NCBI GenBank assembly: GCA_023055425.1
Contig: JALGPY010000009.1
Span: forward strand, 56,296,616 to 56,360,615
Source: Linanthus parryae
Taxonomy: Eukaryota; Streptophyta; Magnoliopsida; Ericales; Polemoniaceae
Direction: 5' to 3'
Length of the DNA: 64,000 nucleotides
Each line of letters starts with the position of its first letter. Positions within the stretch are counted from its first letter, which is position 1. Below are positions 44,686-56,182 of this stretch, in pieces. The position numbers and the translations under genes are program-made. Under the pieces are notes generated by a model. That model was not told where the DNA came from and ran no database searches. It saw nothing but the letters and a program-made list of their open reading frames with translations.

Positions 44686-46452
44686 TCACCTTGTGTCAAG
44701 TCTACTTTCCACCTGAATCTGAATTTGACAATTACATGCTTTGTCCTTCTGAGATTGGTACACCATCCTCGCATAAGCCATATCTTCTTCCTCAAAATCC
44801 CTCCTTTCACAGAAATCGCCCTTATCTTGATGAGACGAACCATCTTTCTTCTTATTTCTTGCCAAATCTGTACTGGATTCATGGTAATCACCTACTTTTC
44901 TCTTTAAGGACACAAAACGGCTGAAAAATCTAGACAAACGAATATTAGTCAAAGGGTTTCCCACGTCTTCATCTAATAACCCGCAAGAAGAATTATTAAA
45001 CTGCCCTTTTTTTGGTCCCAACTGATTGACATTTTCTCTTCTTCTAATATGGACTTTACGCAACTGGGTCATCGAAGCAAATTTTGACAGGCCCAAGTTT
45101 GTAATAACTTATGCTATACCTGGCCCAATAGATTTGTCATTAATAACAAAAGATTTAATAGCAAAATGGTCCTGACCCCCTTCTTCCTTTCCCAGTACAC
45201 ATTCATCATTAGCAGATGGATTTTCACACAAGTCCTTCTGCGTGAATTGCGCTTCTGGAACAAATTCCAGTTCATCAACCAAACTCTTCTGCAAATAATC
45301 CTCATCGCTATTGCTCAACATTCGCGTTGCCAGCACATGTTCCTCTGAATCCCTCCCCTCTGAAGCAACTTGTACAAATGACAAATCCAAATCTTTCCAT
45401 ACCTCTGAATGCCTCTCCAATTCTACCAGCTGTATGTCCTTGTCTGTACTTTCACCCGTATCCACGCGTTGTGATACGCCACAGGTCAAAATCTGCGTCT
45501 CTTCACCTAAGCTTCGAGGAGATTGTCTTGCTACCTGACCGATCTTATCTTTATTCCTAATTACGTTGTGGTGATCCAGCCGTTGAGAAACCTTCTGATC
45601 CATGATTTCCGTACGAAGAATAAAATTTTCGTCAGGCGAATCTTCATCCTTTTCCTTCAATAACTCCACGCGCTCTTCTCCGTTAGGAACTTCACGCACC
45701 ATTCAACCTGTTCCTCCATTCTTTCCGGAACCCCCCAAATTTTGAGAAATTTCTCAGTTTCTGGCGAAAAGAAAGCCGGTTTAAAGATTTTATATTTTTT
45801 TGAAGAACATCTCAGAAACATGCCATAATCATGGCACCTCTTTTCTCCGGTTTGAGAAACGTACAATCCTAATCACGATGCCCCAATCTTCCACAATCGT
45901 AACAGTAATCACCAATACGCTCATAATAAATCCCTTTTCTAATTTTCCGGCCATGCTTCATGTAAAACACCGCTTGAACCAAAGGCTTGTCTACCTTACC
46001 AGCACTTGAAAACGTAGAACAGAGGAACTCTGTTTATCGCCAATAGTTTCCTCATCCACTTCAATAATATGACCCATTGTATTACCAATCGTTCGAGCAT
46101 TCTTCACAGTTTAAACGCCGGCGATATCCTTCAGCGCCGTACTCGCCGGCCATTTCTTCAAAATCAGAAAATCATTCGAGATATTCCACGGAATACCTAG
46201 CATCACTTTCCTGCACTCTTCAATGGATTGAAAGCGGAAGATGAACTTATTCTTCTCCCACATCTCCACTCTCAAACCCTCTTGCAAACCCCATATCCCT
46301 TTTGCTATCTTTGCGATGGTGGTAGCCGAAAACCTTTTTTGCGAAAGCAATCGACCGACCAAGACCTTCTGAGACACAAAATCTGCTGTTTGAACACCCT
46401 CCTCCAGATCTAAGATTACCCCCTTCTCGCTGTAATCTCCGAGTTCCTCCAT
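44686..46452 (-). pseudogene. LINE ORF1 (DUF4283-type RNA-binding protein)
   Basis: Begins MEELGDYSEKGVILDLEEG. The DUF4283-like region VGRLLSQKRFSATTIAKIAK ... GLRVEMWEKNKFIFRF ... VMLGIPWNISNDFLILKKW lies at 46120-46400. A CCHC knuckle in another frame (YxCDxGRLGHRxxxC pattern) is near 45880-45920, and the tail is acidic and low in complexity. Multiple stops and frame changes. ORF1 proteins of this class coat LINE RNA. Confidence 0.75.
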
Positions 46453-46671
46453 GGCTAAACCCCTAAAAAACATAGAGACTGAAAACTAGAAAACAAACCC
46501 AATCCACAAAAAGAAAAGGGAAGAAGAAAATAGACTAAAGGAAATGAGAAAACGGATCAGACCGAAAACAAAACTGAGCAAAAAGTTCCCAGAAGATCGA
46601 TATGGCGATAAATTTGCGAGTAGAAACCCAGAAAAACTAGAAGATAAGAAAACGAGTGAGAAAACAAATTT

Positions 46672-47240
46672 CACTTACACCCCTTATGACTACCCAACAT
46701 GTCGTCACCACAGTTTTGGTCAATCTTCACATAAACCCCTCCTAGTTTGGAAAATTTCACTTACACCCCTTATGACTACCCAACATGTCGTCACTTACAC
46801 CCCCCTCTATCCATTCATTATGCTATTTCTTATGGCAACTTCTCTGAATCAGTTTATCGGACAAACTTACCTATTGCACAGGCTGCAAAGGTCAATCCAG
46901 CCCAATGTATATTCTTAACATATGCAAAATATTTGTATTCTATCACATGTTTCATATGCATTTGAACATGGTGCAACTACTACAAGGAAAAATTAAGATT
47001 AACTCGAGGTAGAGTTTACAAAATTAAGGGTGGATTGACCTTTATAGCAGTTGCAAGGGTAATTATGTCCAAAAAAAGAATTTGAAAAGTTACGCTACCA
47101 ACTAACAGAGTAAATACACATAGAGGTGTAAGTGAAAACAAAGTTTGATAGTCATAAGGGGTGTAAGTGAAATTTTCCAAACTAGGAGGGGTGTAGGTGA
47201 AGATCAACCAAAACTGAGGGGGTGTAAGCGAAAATTGCCC
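46672..47240. mobile_element. Inverted-repeat element with CACTTACACCCC repeats
   Basis: Right end, reverse complement: GGGCAATTTTCGCTTACACC, then CAGTTTTGGTTGATCTTCAC, CTCCTAGTTTGGAAAATTTC and ACTTACACCCCTTATGAC. The last three blocks recur in the same order at 46708-46783, giving inverted arms. A further partial copy of CACTTACACCCCTTATGACT lies at 46674, directly beside the LINE 5' end, so the left terminus is rearranged. Non-coding; superfamily not determined (long arms suggest Mutator-like). Confidence 0.55.
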
Positions 47241-47293
47241 AAAAATTACACTAACAAATTAGATTGAAAAATAGTCCAAATGTATACCAGCCC

Positions 47294-47538
47294 GTCTCTG
47301 CTCTTTGTTCCCATTTGACTTTTTTGACTCGTATATGGGTCACTTTGACCGGGTAATTTGGATAGCAAAATAATACGATTTTTTGATAATTTTTTCACCG
47401 CATTATAGAGCAACTTTTACTCTACAACACCATGAAAAAGTTATCAAAAAATTACATCGGTTTGCTATTCAAATCACCGGGTCAAAGTGACCCAGTGAAT
47501 AGTTACAAAAGTCAAATTGGGAACAAAGAGGAGAGACA
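47294..47538. mobile_element. Stowaway-type MITE (copy 2, old)
   Basis: Ends GTCTCTGCTCTTTGTTCCCA and (reverse) TGTCTCTCCTCTTTGTTCCC. The core has CACTTTGACCGGGTAATTTG, AGCAACTTTTACTCTACAAC and CACCGGGTCAAAGTGACCC as in 51402-51661. The TA flanks are no longer clear. Confidence 0.65.
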
Positions 47539-47576
47539 GACTGGTACTGCACTTCCTCTTTTCTAACGAGCTTAGT

Positions 47577-47930
47577 TACTTAATGCATACCCTTAGTTTA
47601 CCGAAACTATCACATTGCAACCCCCAATTCTAAAACAGCTGATTGCATCCCTTGTTTGCAGAAAAGACGTCAATGTCAAATTGGGAATGATATTTCATCG
47701 CAAAATTAACATACTCAGATGGCATTATCTCATACAATGTGATGCGATTGTATCATAAATAATGTGTACTTTATGGAAATAACTTCGTCAGGTTTGAATC
47801 CAATGATTGAATTTCGTTCCCTGTTTGACATTGACGTCTTTTTTTTCAAATAGAGGATGCAATCAGCTAATTCTCAAATTGGGAGTTGCAATATAGTAGT
47901 TTCGGCAAACTGGGGGTAGGCATCAAGTAA
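47577..47930. mobile_element. MITE with ~110-bp inverted arms
   Basis: Left ACTTAATGCATACCCTTAGT pairs with right (reverse) ACTTGATGCCTACCCCCAGT. The symmetry continues through CCGAAACTA, ATTGCAAC, CTGATTGCATCC and AAAAGACGTCAATGTCAAA. About 350 bp, no coding capacity. Family unassigned. Confidence 0.7.
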
Positions 47931-47939
47931 TTAAGTCTT

Positions 47940-49392
47940 TCTTAAATTAGTGACTTTTGGTTTGTCTAAACATTTAGAGATGGTGAATTGACCAACAAAT
48001 TACCTTATCTAGCATATGAGGAGCTTGTAGAAATGATGCAGAGAGGTCTTATAGGAAAGATAGATTCCAGCCAGGAGTATGTCACTTCATCATATTAACT
48101 ACTAAAACTCTTAACCCTAAAACATATCCTTCACATTAAATAAAAAATAGTGACCCACCAACAAAAAATATAAGAAAAAAATAATAACAGGTGCCATTTG
48201 CAAATTTTATTATATAATGTAGTTAAAATTTTGAGTGCTCTATGAAATTAGCAACTACAAGCCACATGGGCACATATGATTTGTTCTAAGCATTATGTCC
48301 AGCAACCTGTCAAGTAGGTTTGGGCTATTAATCATTTTTCTTTCCGAAATTAGCGAGTTTTAGTTTTTCTATATATTTGGAGGAGGTGAACTGCAAAACG
48401 ATACAAGAATTTGTTTATATTTTCATATTGTTTTACAGTAAACTAAACTTTGCAATGTTATGATAAGACTAGTAATTAGTTTTGGTAACAGTCTGCTACC
48501 CAAATCATCTCTTCGAATATGTTAAAAAGTCACAAGTCAGTCATCCTAGTACAAAGTGAGTATAAACCATATGAAACGTCAAACATTCTCCCTAACACAA
48601 AACTACATCGCCATAAACTTTCTCTAGGTTGTCCCATAGATCAAGAAGAAGGATAGTGTCACCTACGTTTTTATGGACCCATTCACATACATGTTTTATC
48701 GTTATCCAATCACAAAGAGAATTTTTAAAATTTAAAATGCTTGTCATACTCTCCTCTCTCGCGTATGGGTTTCTCTGTATCTAATTGACTTTCTCTCGTT
48801 GTATTCCCTCTTCCTTTGCAGCGTACGGAACCAATTTCGTCGACGATCAAACCCACCTTCAGTCACCACGCTCTGATCTTCTCTTTAACATATAACTTGC
48901 TCTTGGAAAGTATGAGCTCTTCTTTCTTTTATACATTTTTTTCGTTTCGTTGTTACTTATCGACTTCTTACAACTTTCTTCTAGTTCTTCGTTGTTGGAT
49001 CAACACTTATTTGAGCAGACTGATCTATATCGTGTTTCATATTTCTTCTAGATTTTTGCTATAAGATCTGGATTTGTTTATGCAAAAAAATCTAATTTTT
49101 ATAAATTTTTGATTTTTTCTTATTTCTAGTCACTTAAGAGACTCTACACTTTAGTCTAATTTTTTGTAACCAAAGCCTCTAAACGGGGAGTCAAAGGAAG
49201 AGGATAAAGTGTAGAATCTTCTAAGAGTTGAGGAGTCAAAGGAAGAGGATAAAGGAAGCTAAACAGGAGTCAAAGGTCAACAAGTGCGCCAAGTGACTGG
49301 TTAGTTGAAGGTTTTTCCAGCGAAGAGGAAGCACATGGCCATCAGAGGCAAAGGATGCCCGCGTGGAAGCAATATATAAAAGTGGTTGAGGC
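47940..49392. other. Intergenic region
   Basis: No gene recognised. Two weakly similar stretches about 400 bp apart (near 47945 and 48345) share AAATTAG(T/C)GA and GGTGAA(T/C)TG. A 23-bp direct repeat with core GAGTCAAAGGAAGAGGATAA occurs at 49188-49210 and 49233-49255. 48770-49070 is CT-rich and could be a decayed transcribed region, but nothing supports a product. Confidence 0.5.
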
Positions 49393-49504
49393 TGTAATAC
49401 CCCGGTATGTAAGGGGTATTTCTTTTTATGTCTAGTGAAATTTTTGGGTCATTATGTGAAGTCATAAAAGTATTTCCCCTTTTATTAAGTAGTTTTTCTT
49501 CTTC

Positions 49505-49582
<78 letters not shown>

Positions 49583-50196
49583 GGTTATTAATATTCCTAT
49601 TAGTATTATTATTTATATTTTATCAAAAGCTTTTTTTAGATGTCATTTATTTTTTTTAGTTAGTTGGGTGTAGATTAATGGGTGAAGTGTAACGGGACGT
49701 GTAACGTTGTACCGTGACCGAAAGTGAAGTTTTAATTATTTGCGCGTAGCAAATCACTGCGTGGCTTGGTGCTCCAGCCACAAGGTAACCATCCTCCCTC
49801 ACCATCTTCATCCTTTCCATTTTGGAGAAGAGAGGTTCTCTGCTACTTTTCCGGCAAACACCACCCACGGCTACGGAAGATTTTGACCTCTTCTTCGTCT
49901 ATTTTTCATCCCGATTCAGCCGTAACAAATCAAATCCCTGATTTTTGTCATCAATTTCACATTTTGACATTCCAAAATCAAACCCGAGAATCACTCCCGT
50001 CAATTTTTCCGATCGGGTTTTCAAACCCATCTCTCTCCCTCTCTGTCTCTCTCTCTCGTTCTGTCTCTTGCTCTCTTTCACTCTACTTCTCTCCCTCTCC
50101 GGTTTGTGTGTGTGTGCCGCGAAGAACCCAGGCGACGAACCCAGGACCGCCGCCGAACCGCCCGACGCCGCCCTCCTCTGTTTCGTCCGCCAACTC
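49393..50196 (+). repeat. Old Gypsy-type LTR fragment, left part
   Basis: Begins TGTAATACCCCGGTATGTAA and follows the young Gypsy LTR in order: (ATT)n microsatellite, TTTTATCAAAAGCTTTTTTT, GGGTGTAGATTAATGGGTGA, TCGTGTAACGTTGTA, CT-rich leader, GC-rich end. It is clearly diverged from the young copy. It is interrupted at 50196 by the young element and resumes at 61872 after the duplicated AACTC. Confidence 0.75.
49507..49582. repeat. (ATT)n microsatellite in the old LTR
   Basis: About 25 units; equivalent tracts in the young LTRs are ~11 (50299-50332) and ~28 units (59135-59219). Confidence 0.9.
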
Positions 50197-50296
50197 TGTA
50201 ATACCCCGATATTTTAGGGGGTATTTTAGGGAGTTTAACGAATTTTTCGGACCATTATTTGAAATTACAAAAGTTGTTTTCATTCACTAAAAGTTG

Positions 50297-50332
<36 letters not shown>

Positions 50333-53245
50333 TATTTTTTATCAAAAGTTTTTTTTTTATATATTTTTAAGATGTCTTTTTTTTATATAGTTAGTCGGGT
50401 GTAAATCAGTGGGTGAAGTGTAGTGGGTCGTGTAACGTTGTAGCGTGACCAAAACATGTCTTTTTAATAACTTTTACGTAACCAACCACCGCGTCATACC
50501 GTGTGCCCGCAACACCTTAACCTTCCTCCTTCATCCTCTACATCATCTCCATTTTTACAGGAGAAATCTCCTCCTGATTTTCCGGCGAAACACCCACGAC
50601 AAACCCAGAAAATTTTGACCTCCCCTCTCCTAATTCCCGTCATGATTTCCGCCAATCAAAGTCAAAGATGAAATCTTTGCATCAATTTCACTGATTGAAC
50701 ATCCAATTTTTCCGATTTGGGTTTACAGTACACCCAACCTCAATCTCTCGCTCACCCTCTGTCTCTCTCTCGCCCCTGTCTCTCTCTCTCTCGCTATCGT
50801 CCTCTCTCACCCTCTGTCTCTCTCTCTCGCTATCCCTCTCCCTCGCCATCTCCCTCTGCTCTCTGTTGGCGCCGAGCAAAGACCCAGGCCGACGGCACCA
50901 GGCCCGAAGCCCAGAACCGCCGGCGAACCCAGGCCGCCCGACGCCGCCGCCCTCTGCGCCGTCGCCCCTCTGCGTCGCCGAAACCCCCGACGCCGCCTCC
51001 CTCTGCTTCGCCGCCATCACCACCACCGTTCGCCTCCCTCTCTCCCGACGAACCCCAAGCAGCGGCAGGAACAAATCACCGCCGCCGCCACCTTCTTCGG
51101 GTGTTCTTCTTCAATCGGTAAACACCCCAATCAAGTTGTTTTGCTACTATCAATTTCATTTGAAGTCATGGTTGTTCATGTGGGTTGTGGTGCGATTTGT
51201 GGAGGAACAAATGTTGCAGATGGGTTTTGTTTGAGAAGAAATTGGGTCGGTTTTGTTTGTAAAAAGGGGGGTGCAAAAATGTATTTTTTTGAAATAGTTG
51301 TGGTGACTTTTGTAAGATATGATTCTAAATGGTGTGTTTTTGCCTTTGCAAGAATCTGATTTTACTTTAACAAATAATTTAAATTTCTTTTTAGCATAAT
51401 ACTACCTCCGTTTCTTCTCTATCACACCGGTTTGACTTTTGTCACTATTCACTGGGTCACTTTGACCCGGTGATTTGGATAGCAAAATGATGTAATTTTT
51501 TGATAATTTTTTCATGGTATTGTAGAGTAAAAGTTGCTCTATAACACGGTGAAAAAATTATTACAAAATCGGATCGTTTTGTTATCCAAATCACCCGGTC
51601 AAAGTGACCCAGATACGAGTCAAAAAGTCAAACCGGTGCTATAGAGAAGAAACGGAGGTAGTATAAATTAGTATTTCTTATATGTATATATATTTTATCA
51701 AATGTAAGTTAATGATCTTTTTCAAAAAAAAAATAAGTATGCACCTTTATAATCAAATTAAAATAGTATTTTATAAGTGTATATTATTTATACTATATTT
51801 TCTTAAACAACTAAATAAATCATGTTTTCGGTTTATCGCAAAATAAATTCTTTTCACTTATAACATAGTTTCCGTTAATATAACTTTATAATAAAAAAAT
51901 AGTTAAGCTTTAACTTTAGTTTAAGTTCCCCTTTTTATTTATGTAAACTTTAAATTATTATAGCTATCTTTGTTTATATATTTCTACCTTAGTAACCTAA
52001 ATAAATATTCTAGAGCATCAAATAAAGTTTTCTTTACCTCAATTATTACTTTTATAATTATAAGCCACTATTTTCTTATTTAATGTATATTCTAAGCGTG
52101 TAATTATAGCTAGTATAATATATATTTTTTGTTTGGGGAATTAATTGGGGATTTCACTTGCATTCCATATAGGACAATTTAATTGCAATTTGTTGTGTGA
52201 TGTATATGTGTTAATATAGGATTATGTGATTATTGTAGATACCGAGTTCGTAGGAGGCGAGTTCATCGAGGACCCCTACTACTAGTTCAGTGCTAGCTTG
52301 TGTGTGTGAAGTTCTCACCTCATTCCAGGTAAGTTTATGCGCACAATACTTTAACTATCAAAATGTTTCTTGGCGTGTGTACTTGTGTTCAAACAACGGT
52401 TTAAAGTCTTGAAATTTGAGAATCTCTATTGCAAATATTCTTTTGAAAGATATGTGGTTACTTCTGAATTTCGAACCGATGTTTCTAAAATGATCTTGTG
52501 GAATATAAATGAACGATAAATGATATGGGGCGATGTACAGAGGATGTGTGTGAAGGCTACGGCCGGAGGCGCACGTGAGACGACCTCCTAGGGTTTCAAC
52601 CCTACCCTATACGGGTTTATAAAATTGTGAAAGATATAGAGTACTAGCTATGCATGTGTGGGTCACAACTGTATAGGGGTGTCGACACTTAAGGTCCTTT
52701 AGCTATGTGATGGGCGGGGTAGTGTCGGGCTACCTACAAACGCTCTGGGTGAATTGGGATGGACTGTGATATCCCAAGAGGTACCTGTGTGATGATAATT
52801 ATTGCATCGTGACCTCTCTGTGGGCATTCGTTACCCGCTGGGCTCTAATACGCCTCAGCTCAACTAATAAGCTAAAATGTGGAATCTCTTCAGTTACATT
52901 TTTTTCATTCTTTCAGCCAAAACTCTGTTTTACATATTGTGGTATATTTCTTACTCAGTTTTCACTGACAAATGTTTTTCTGCGTCGGTTTTGTCATTTG
53001 AAAACCCGCAGGTTATGAATAAAGGTGGGGGAACGTGCACACGTAGCTGAAGGCAAATAAGAAGCTAGGAATCACCTAGTTAAAATGTTAACATTTAGTT
53101 GTATTTTGAGAATTCAAACTTTGTCATCGTTGTTTTCTTTTAAAACTTTGTAAGGAGGGTTTCTCCTTTACTTTTATGCCAATAAAGCACTCTTGGATAT
53201 CATTAAGTTGTACTAGTAAGGAACCGTAGGTTCCGGGTTGTTTCA
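50197..53245 (+). repeat. Gypsy 5' LTR (with nested MITE)
   Basis: 3,049 bp, TGTAATACCCC … GGGTTGTTTCA. Contains (ATT)n at 50299-50332, a CT-rich stretch (50740-50870), a CpG-rich block (50870-51090) and the 260-bp MITE at 51402-51661. Confidence 0.92.
51402..51661. mobile_element. Stowaway MITE nested in the Gypsy 5' LTR
   Basis: 260 bp, TA duplicated on both sides (51400-51401, 51662-51663), terminal repeats CTACCTCCGTTTCTTCTCTA. The other LTR reads GCATAATATAAATT without it, giving exact boundaries. Same family as 10642-10904 and 47294-47538. Confidence 0.93.
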
Positions 53246-53247
53246 GT

Positions 53248-53259
53248 TGGTATCAGAGC
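53248..53259 (+). other. Gypsy primer binding site (tRNA-Met)
   Basis: TGGTATCAGAGC two bases after the 5' LTR end. Confidence 0.9.
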
Positions 53260-54082
53260 CGACGGTTCCAACGCTAGTACGACTTCTCGATTTCCATTAA
53301 ATAAAGATTCAAAATAACTGGAAGCTTTTCAAAAATTTAAAATGGATATAGGATAACTAAAACCGGAAATAAAATTTGAACAAGCCGGGGTTGTGGGATA
53401 GTACAATAGGGTTCCTTGTTATTTGTGATTCCTTTGCTACTTGGATGTGAAATTTGTTATGTGCTACATGTATACCTCAATGTGTGTCATTACTGGGATA
53501 ATTGTTCTACGCATGTGATTTCTTGATTACTTAGATTATTTGAAATTAGTTCTGTTGAGATTAAGAGTGTATACGCGGTCTAGAACACTTCCGAGACTCC
53601 TTTTCTCTTCTTTCCGAACATGGACTTGGACGAGGACTAAGGATATGGGCAAGACCAAATTGAAAACCAAGATGAGGACGCACAGGAGGAGCTTATAGAT
53701 TGGGATGCCGATATGGATGAGATCGATGAGATTGACGAGAAGGAGCATGAAGGAAACAATGAGGCGGAAGAGATTAGATCGACGCTGCTGATAGCGAGCT
53801 CATGCTCCCCACTGATGACGAAGAGTAGATAAACACCCACCCACCCTTACGATTATCATTTACTGCATTTCTTTTATCACGAGAGCGAACGTTTAGCTTG
53901 CTTTAGGAATTACTATTTCCTTGAGTTGTTCCTTTTATCATCTAAATATTTATGTGGATTATTTGATGGATGGATAAATGTATGCTTAATTTTTGAAACT
54001 TATAGGCTGCATGTATGTGAACTAGAAGTAGAATTCTTTTCGACCTATATTAAGTAAGGTTATATATTTAAATAAAGGTACA
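53260..54082 (+). other. Gypsy leader with remnant of an acidic frame
   Basis: Between the primer site and gag. Around 53620-53800 one frame codes a very Asp/Glu-rich stretch (WDADMDEIDEIDEKEHEGNN) broken by stops. Probably untranslated leader or a decayed small frame. Confidence 0.5.
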
Positions 54083-55450
54083 ATGCAATATTATACCAGG
54101 AGACGTGCAAGAGAAGTAGGAACAATGAACCAGGGAGGTCAGCAAACCCATGGCGGCCAAGTTCCACCCGTCGACCCCATTGAATTTCAGGAGATGCGCC
54201 AGGCAACTCTAGCACTCACCCAAATTCTACAGAATACCCACAACGGAGGGGGGAATGTTATGAGTAGGGTAGCTGAACTCCCCCCTGACTTCTTTTATGG
54301 GACGGATGACCCCACCACCTTGGAAAACTGGATTAGGGACTTTGGAAAAGTCCTAGTATCTGCGCGCTGCCCTGAAGATCAGCGTGTCGGAGTAGCCCTC
54401 TACTACTTCAAGAAGGAGGCTGACGATTGGTGGTCAGCCAAGGGAGAAGAACTTCTTGCCCAGCAGGGATTTGGCTGGGAACAGCTGAAAGCAGCGCTAC
54501 GAGAACGTTTCTATCCTGAACATGTCAAGGATAGGAAGTTCAAGGAATTCATGAACTTGAAACAGGGAAGTGACAACCCTTATGATTATCATCAGAAATA
54601 CATGGAGTTGATGAGGTTTGGAAGGGAACTGGTGCCGACCGAGGCAAAGAAGATCAAGAGGTTTATAGGAGGTTTAAACTTCCAACTCCGAATGGCCTTG
54701 ATTGCGACCCGATTTGACACCCTCATGGACGCTTATGGGGCAGCTCAGGACGCCCAGAATTTGATTGATGAGAATAATGAAGAAACTAAGAAAAGGAAGT
54801 CTGAGGCACTGGCAGGGACAGGTTTATAGAATCGTGGTTCGGGAAACAATAGCGGAGATAAAAGGTTTCGTCCCAACCCAGCCCCCACCAATCAATTTGG
54901 AAGCCAAGGCCAGGTACGAATCTACAACTGCAGGCAATGCGGCATGAACCATCCAGGAGTGGACTGCCGGGGGAACAAAGTTAACTGCCTCAATTGTGGT
55001 AAGCTAGGCCATCGAAGGTTTGAATGTCGTTCAAGACCCTCAGGGAACAACAGCGGTGGAAGCTTCAACAACAACAACTTCAATAACTCCGGGAATAACA
55101 ATGGTGGAGGATATGGAGGAAACAATGTGAACCGCCAAGGGGGGAATGGAGGATACAACCGTGGAGGAAACAACTACGGAGGGAATAACAACGGTTATAA
55201 TCAGGGAGGCAATAACAACCGTGGAAATCAGTATGGGGGAAACAACAACAATGCCGGCAACAGAAACAACAATGGAGGAGGCTATAACCGAGGTAACAAC
55301 TGGCAGGGAGGAAATGGTTACAACAACCGACCCCAAGGAAACAACAATGCTACTTCCGCAACCACAGTAGCAGGCGCCCCTGCACCCGCAGCCACAGCAC
55401 GCAGCGCAGCTGGAACTATCAATGTGATGAATCAGACTCAGGCAGCACAG
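54083..55450 (+). pseudogene. Gypsy gag and nucleocapsid
   Basis: MQYYTRRRAREVGTMNQGGQ opens the frame; the Retrotrans_gag domain spans about residues 70-215 (FFYGTDDPTTLENWIRDF, YYFKKEADDWW, FYPEHVKDRKFKEFMNLKQG). A TAG at 54827-54829 interrupts it in frame after ALAGTGL. The same frame continues with a Cys-rich CRQCGMNHPGVDC and the CCHC knuckle CLNCGKLGHRRFEC (54995-55035), then a long Asn/Gly-rich tract (55040-55350). The next open block (from 54944) runs into the protease. With one stop in about 450 codons it is a recently inactivated gag. Confidence 0.85.
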
Positions 55451-56182
55451 GCCAACGTGGTGACTGGTACATTCCTAATCCATTCTACCCCTGCTTTTGT
55501 GTTATTTGATTCTGGAGCCACATTCTCTTTCATTTCATCTACTTTTGCTAAGAAATTAGACTTACCAAATCCTACCCCAATATCTGTCTCCATCTCTTCC
55601 CCAAGTGGAGAAGTCACACCTTGTAATACCATGTACCCTGGAGTCAACCTAGAAATATTAGGAGCCAAGCTACCTTCTGACCTAATTCTTTTCGATCTCC
55701 GCAACCTAGACGTCATCTTAGGTATGGATTGGCTTAGCAAATACAAAGCAACAATAGAGTGTGCCACCCAAAAGGTTAGGTTTCGTGGACCAAAAGGCGA
55801 GCGCCTATCCTATAGGGGTATAACTAGAGAACCCAAAATCCAAATTGTGTCAGCCTTAACCATCCTCTCCGATGTGAAGAAAGGGCATAGGGCATACCTC
55901 TGTACGATCCATGATCAGGAAAAAGAAGGGGAGAAATTAGAGGACATCCCAGTTGTGAATGAATTCCCATATGTCTTTCCAGAATACCTTCCAGGAATGC
56001 CACCTAAGAGAGACGTGGAATTTGCGATAGATTTAGTACCAGGTACTGGACCAATCTCGAAGGCACCATATAGGATGGCACCAGCCGAGTTAAAGGAGCT
56101 TCAAGAGCAACTGAAGGAGTTAATGGACAAGGTTTCATTAGACCTAGTGTTTCACCATGGGGAGCACCTGTTTTGTTCGTGA
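55450..56182 (+). pseudogene. Gypsy protease and start of RT
   Basis: Retropepsin-like domain: GTFLIHSTPAFVLFDSGATF (D-S-G active site), ILFDLRNLDVILGMDWL. It continues into the RT start ([15 protein letters not shown]). At about 56131 the frame is lost by an apparent single-base deletion (a GG reduced to G); RT continues in the next frame from 56135. Confidence 0.85.

Larger units (their letters stand above)
27985..46671 (-). mobile_element. L1-type LINE (RNase H clade), split by a Copia element and a Pack-MULE
   Basis: Minus-strand order: ORF1 (46452 to about 44686), ORF2 start (44552-44358), Copia insertion (33605-44352), ORF2 continuation (33599-29742), Pack-MULE (28114-29732), 3' tail to about 27985 (…CCAAAAGAAACAAAAACT on the minus strand). 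Joining across the Copia target duplication CCTTC leaves one continuous endonuclease domain, showing that this is a single older LINE. The outer limits are approximate; no target duplication for the LINE was recognised. Its insertion point lies upstream of PEX22. Confidence 0.8.

Noticed and set aside
44353..44700. Separate small genes to the right of the Copia element
   Set aside because: Minus-strand reading gives the ORF2 start of the same LINE that continues at 33599.
49428..49673. Open frame with a long poly-isoleucine stretch (and a poly-leucine one at 59095-59289)
   Set aside because: Both are translations of the (ATT)n microsatellite in LTRs.
50695..51234. Pro/Ser-rich open frames of 130-180 codons in both Gypsy LTRs (also 59580-60080)
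   Set aside because: They come from CT-rich and GC-rich LTR sequence, overlap on both strands, and have no domain; presence in both LTRs explains the duplication.
55040..55336. Antisense frame rich in Val/Ser opposite gag
   Set aside because: Mirror image of the Asn/Gly-rich nucleocapsid tract.
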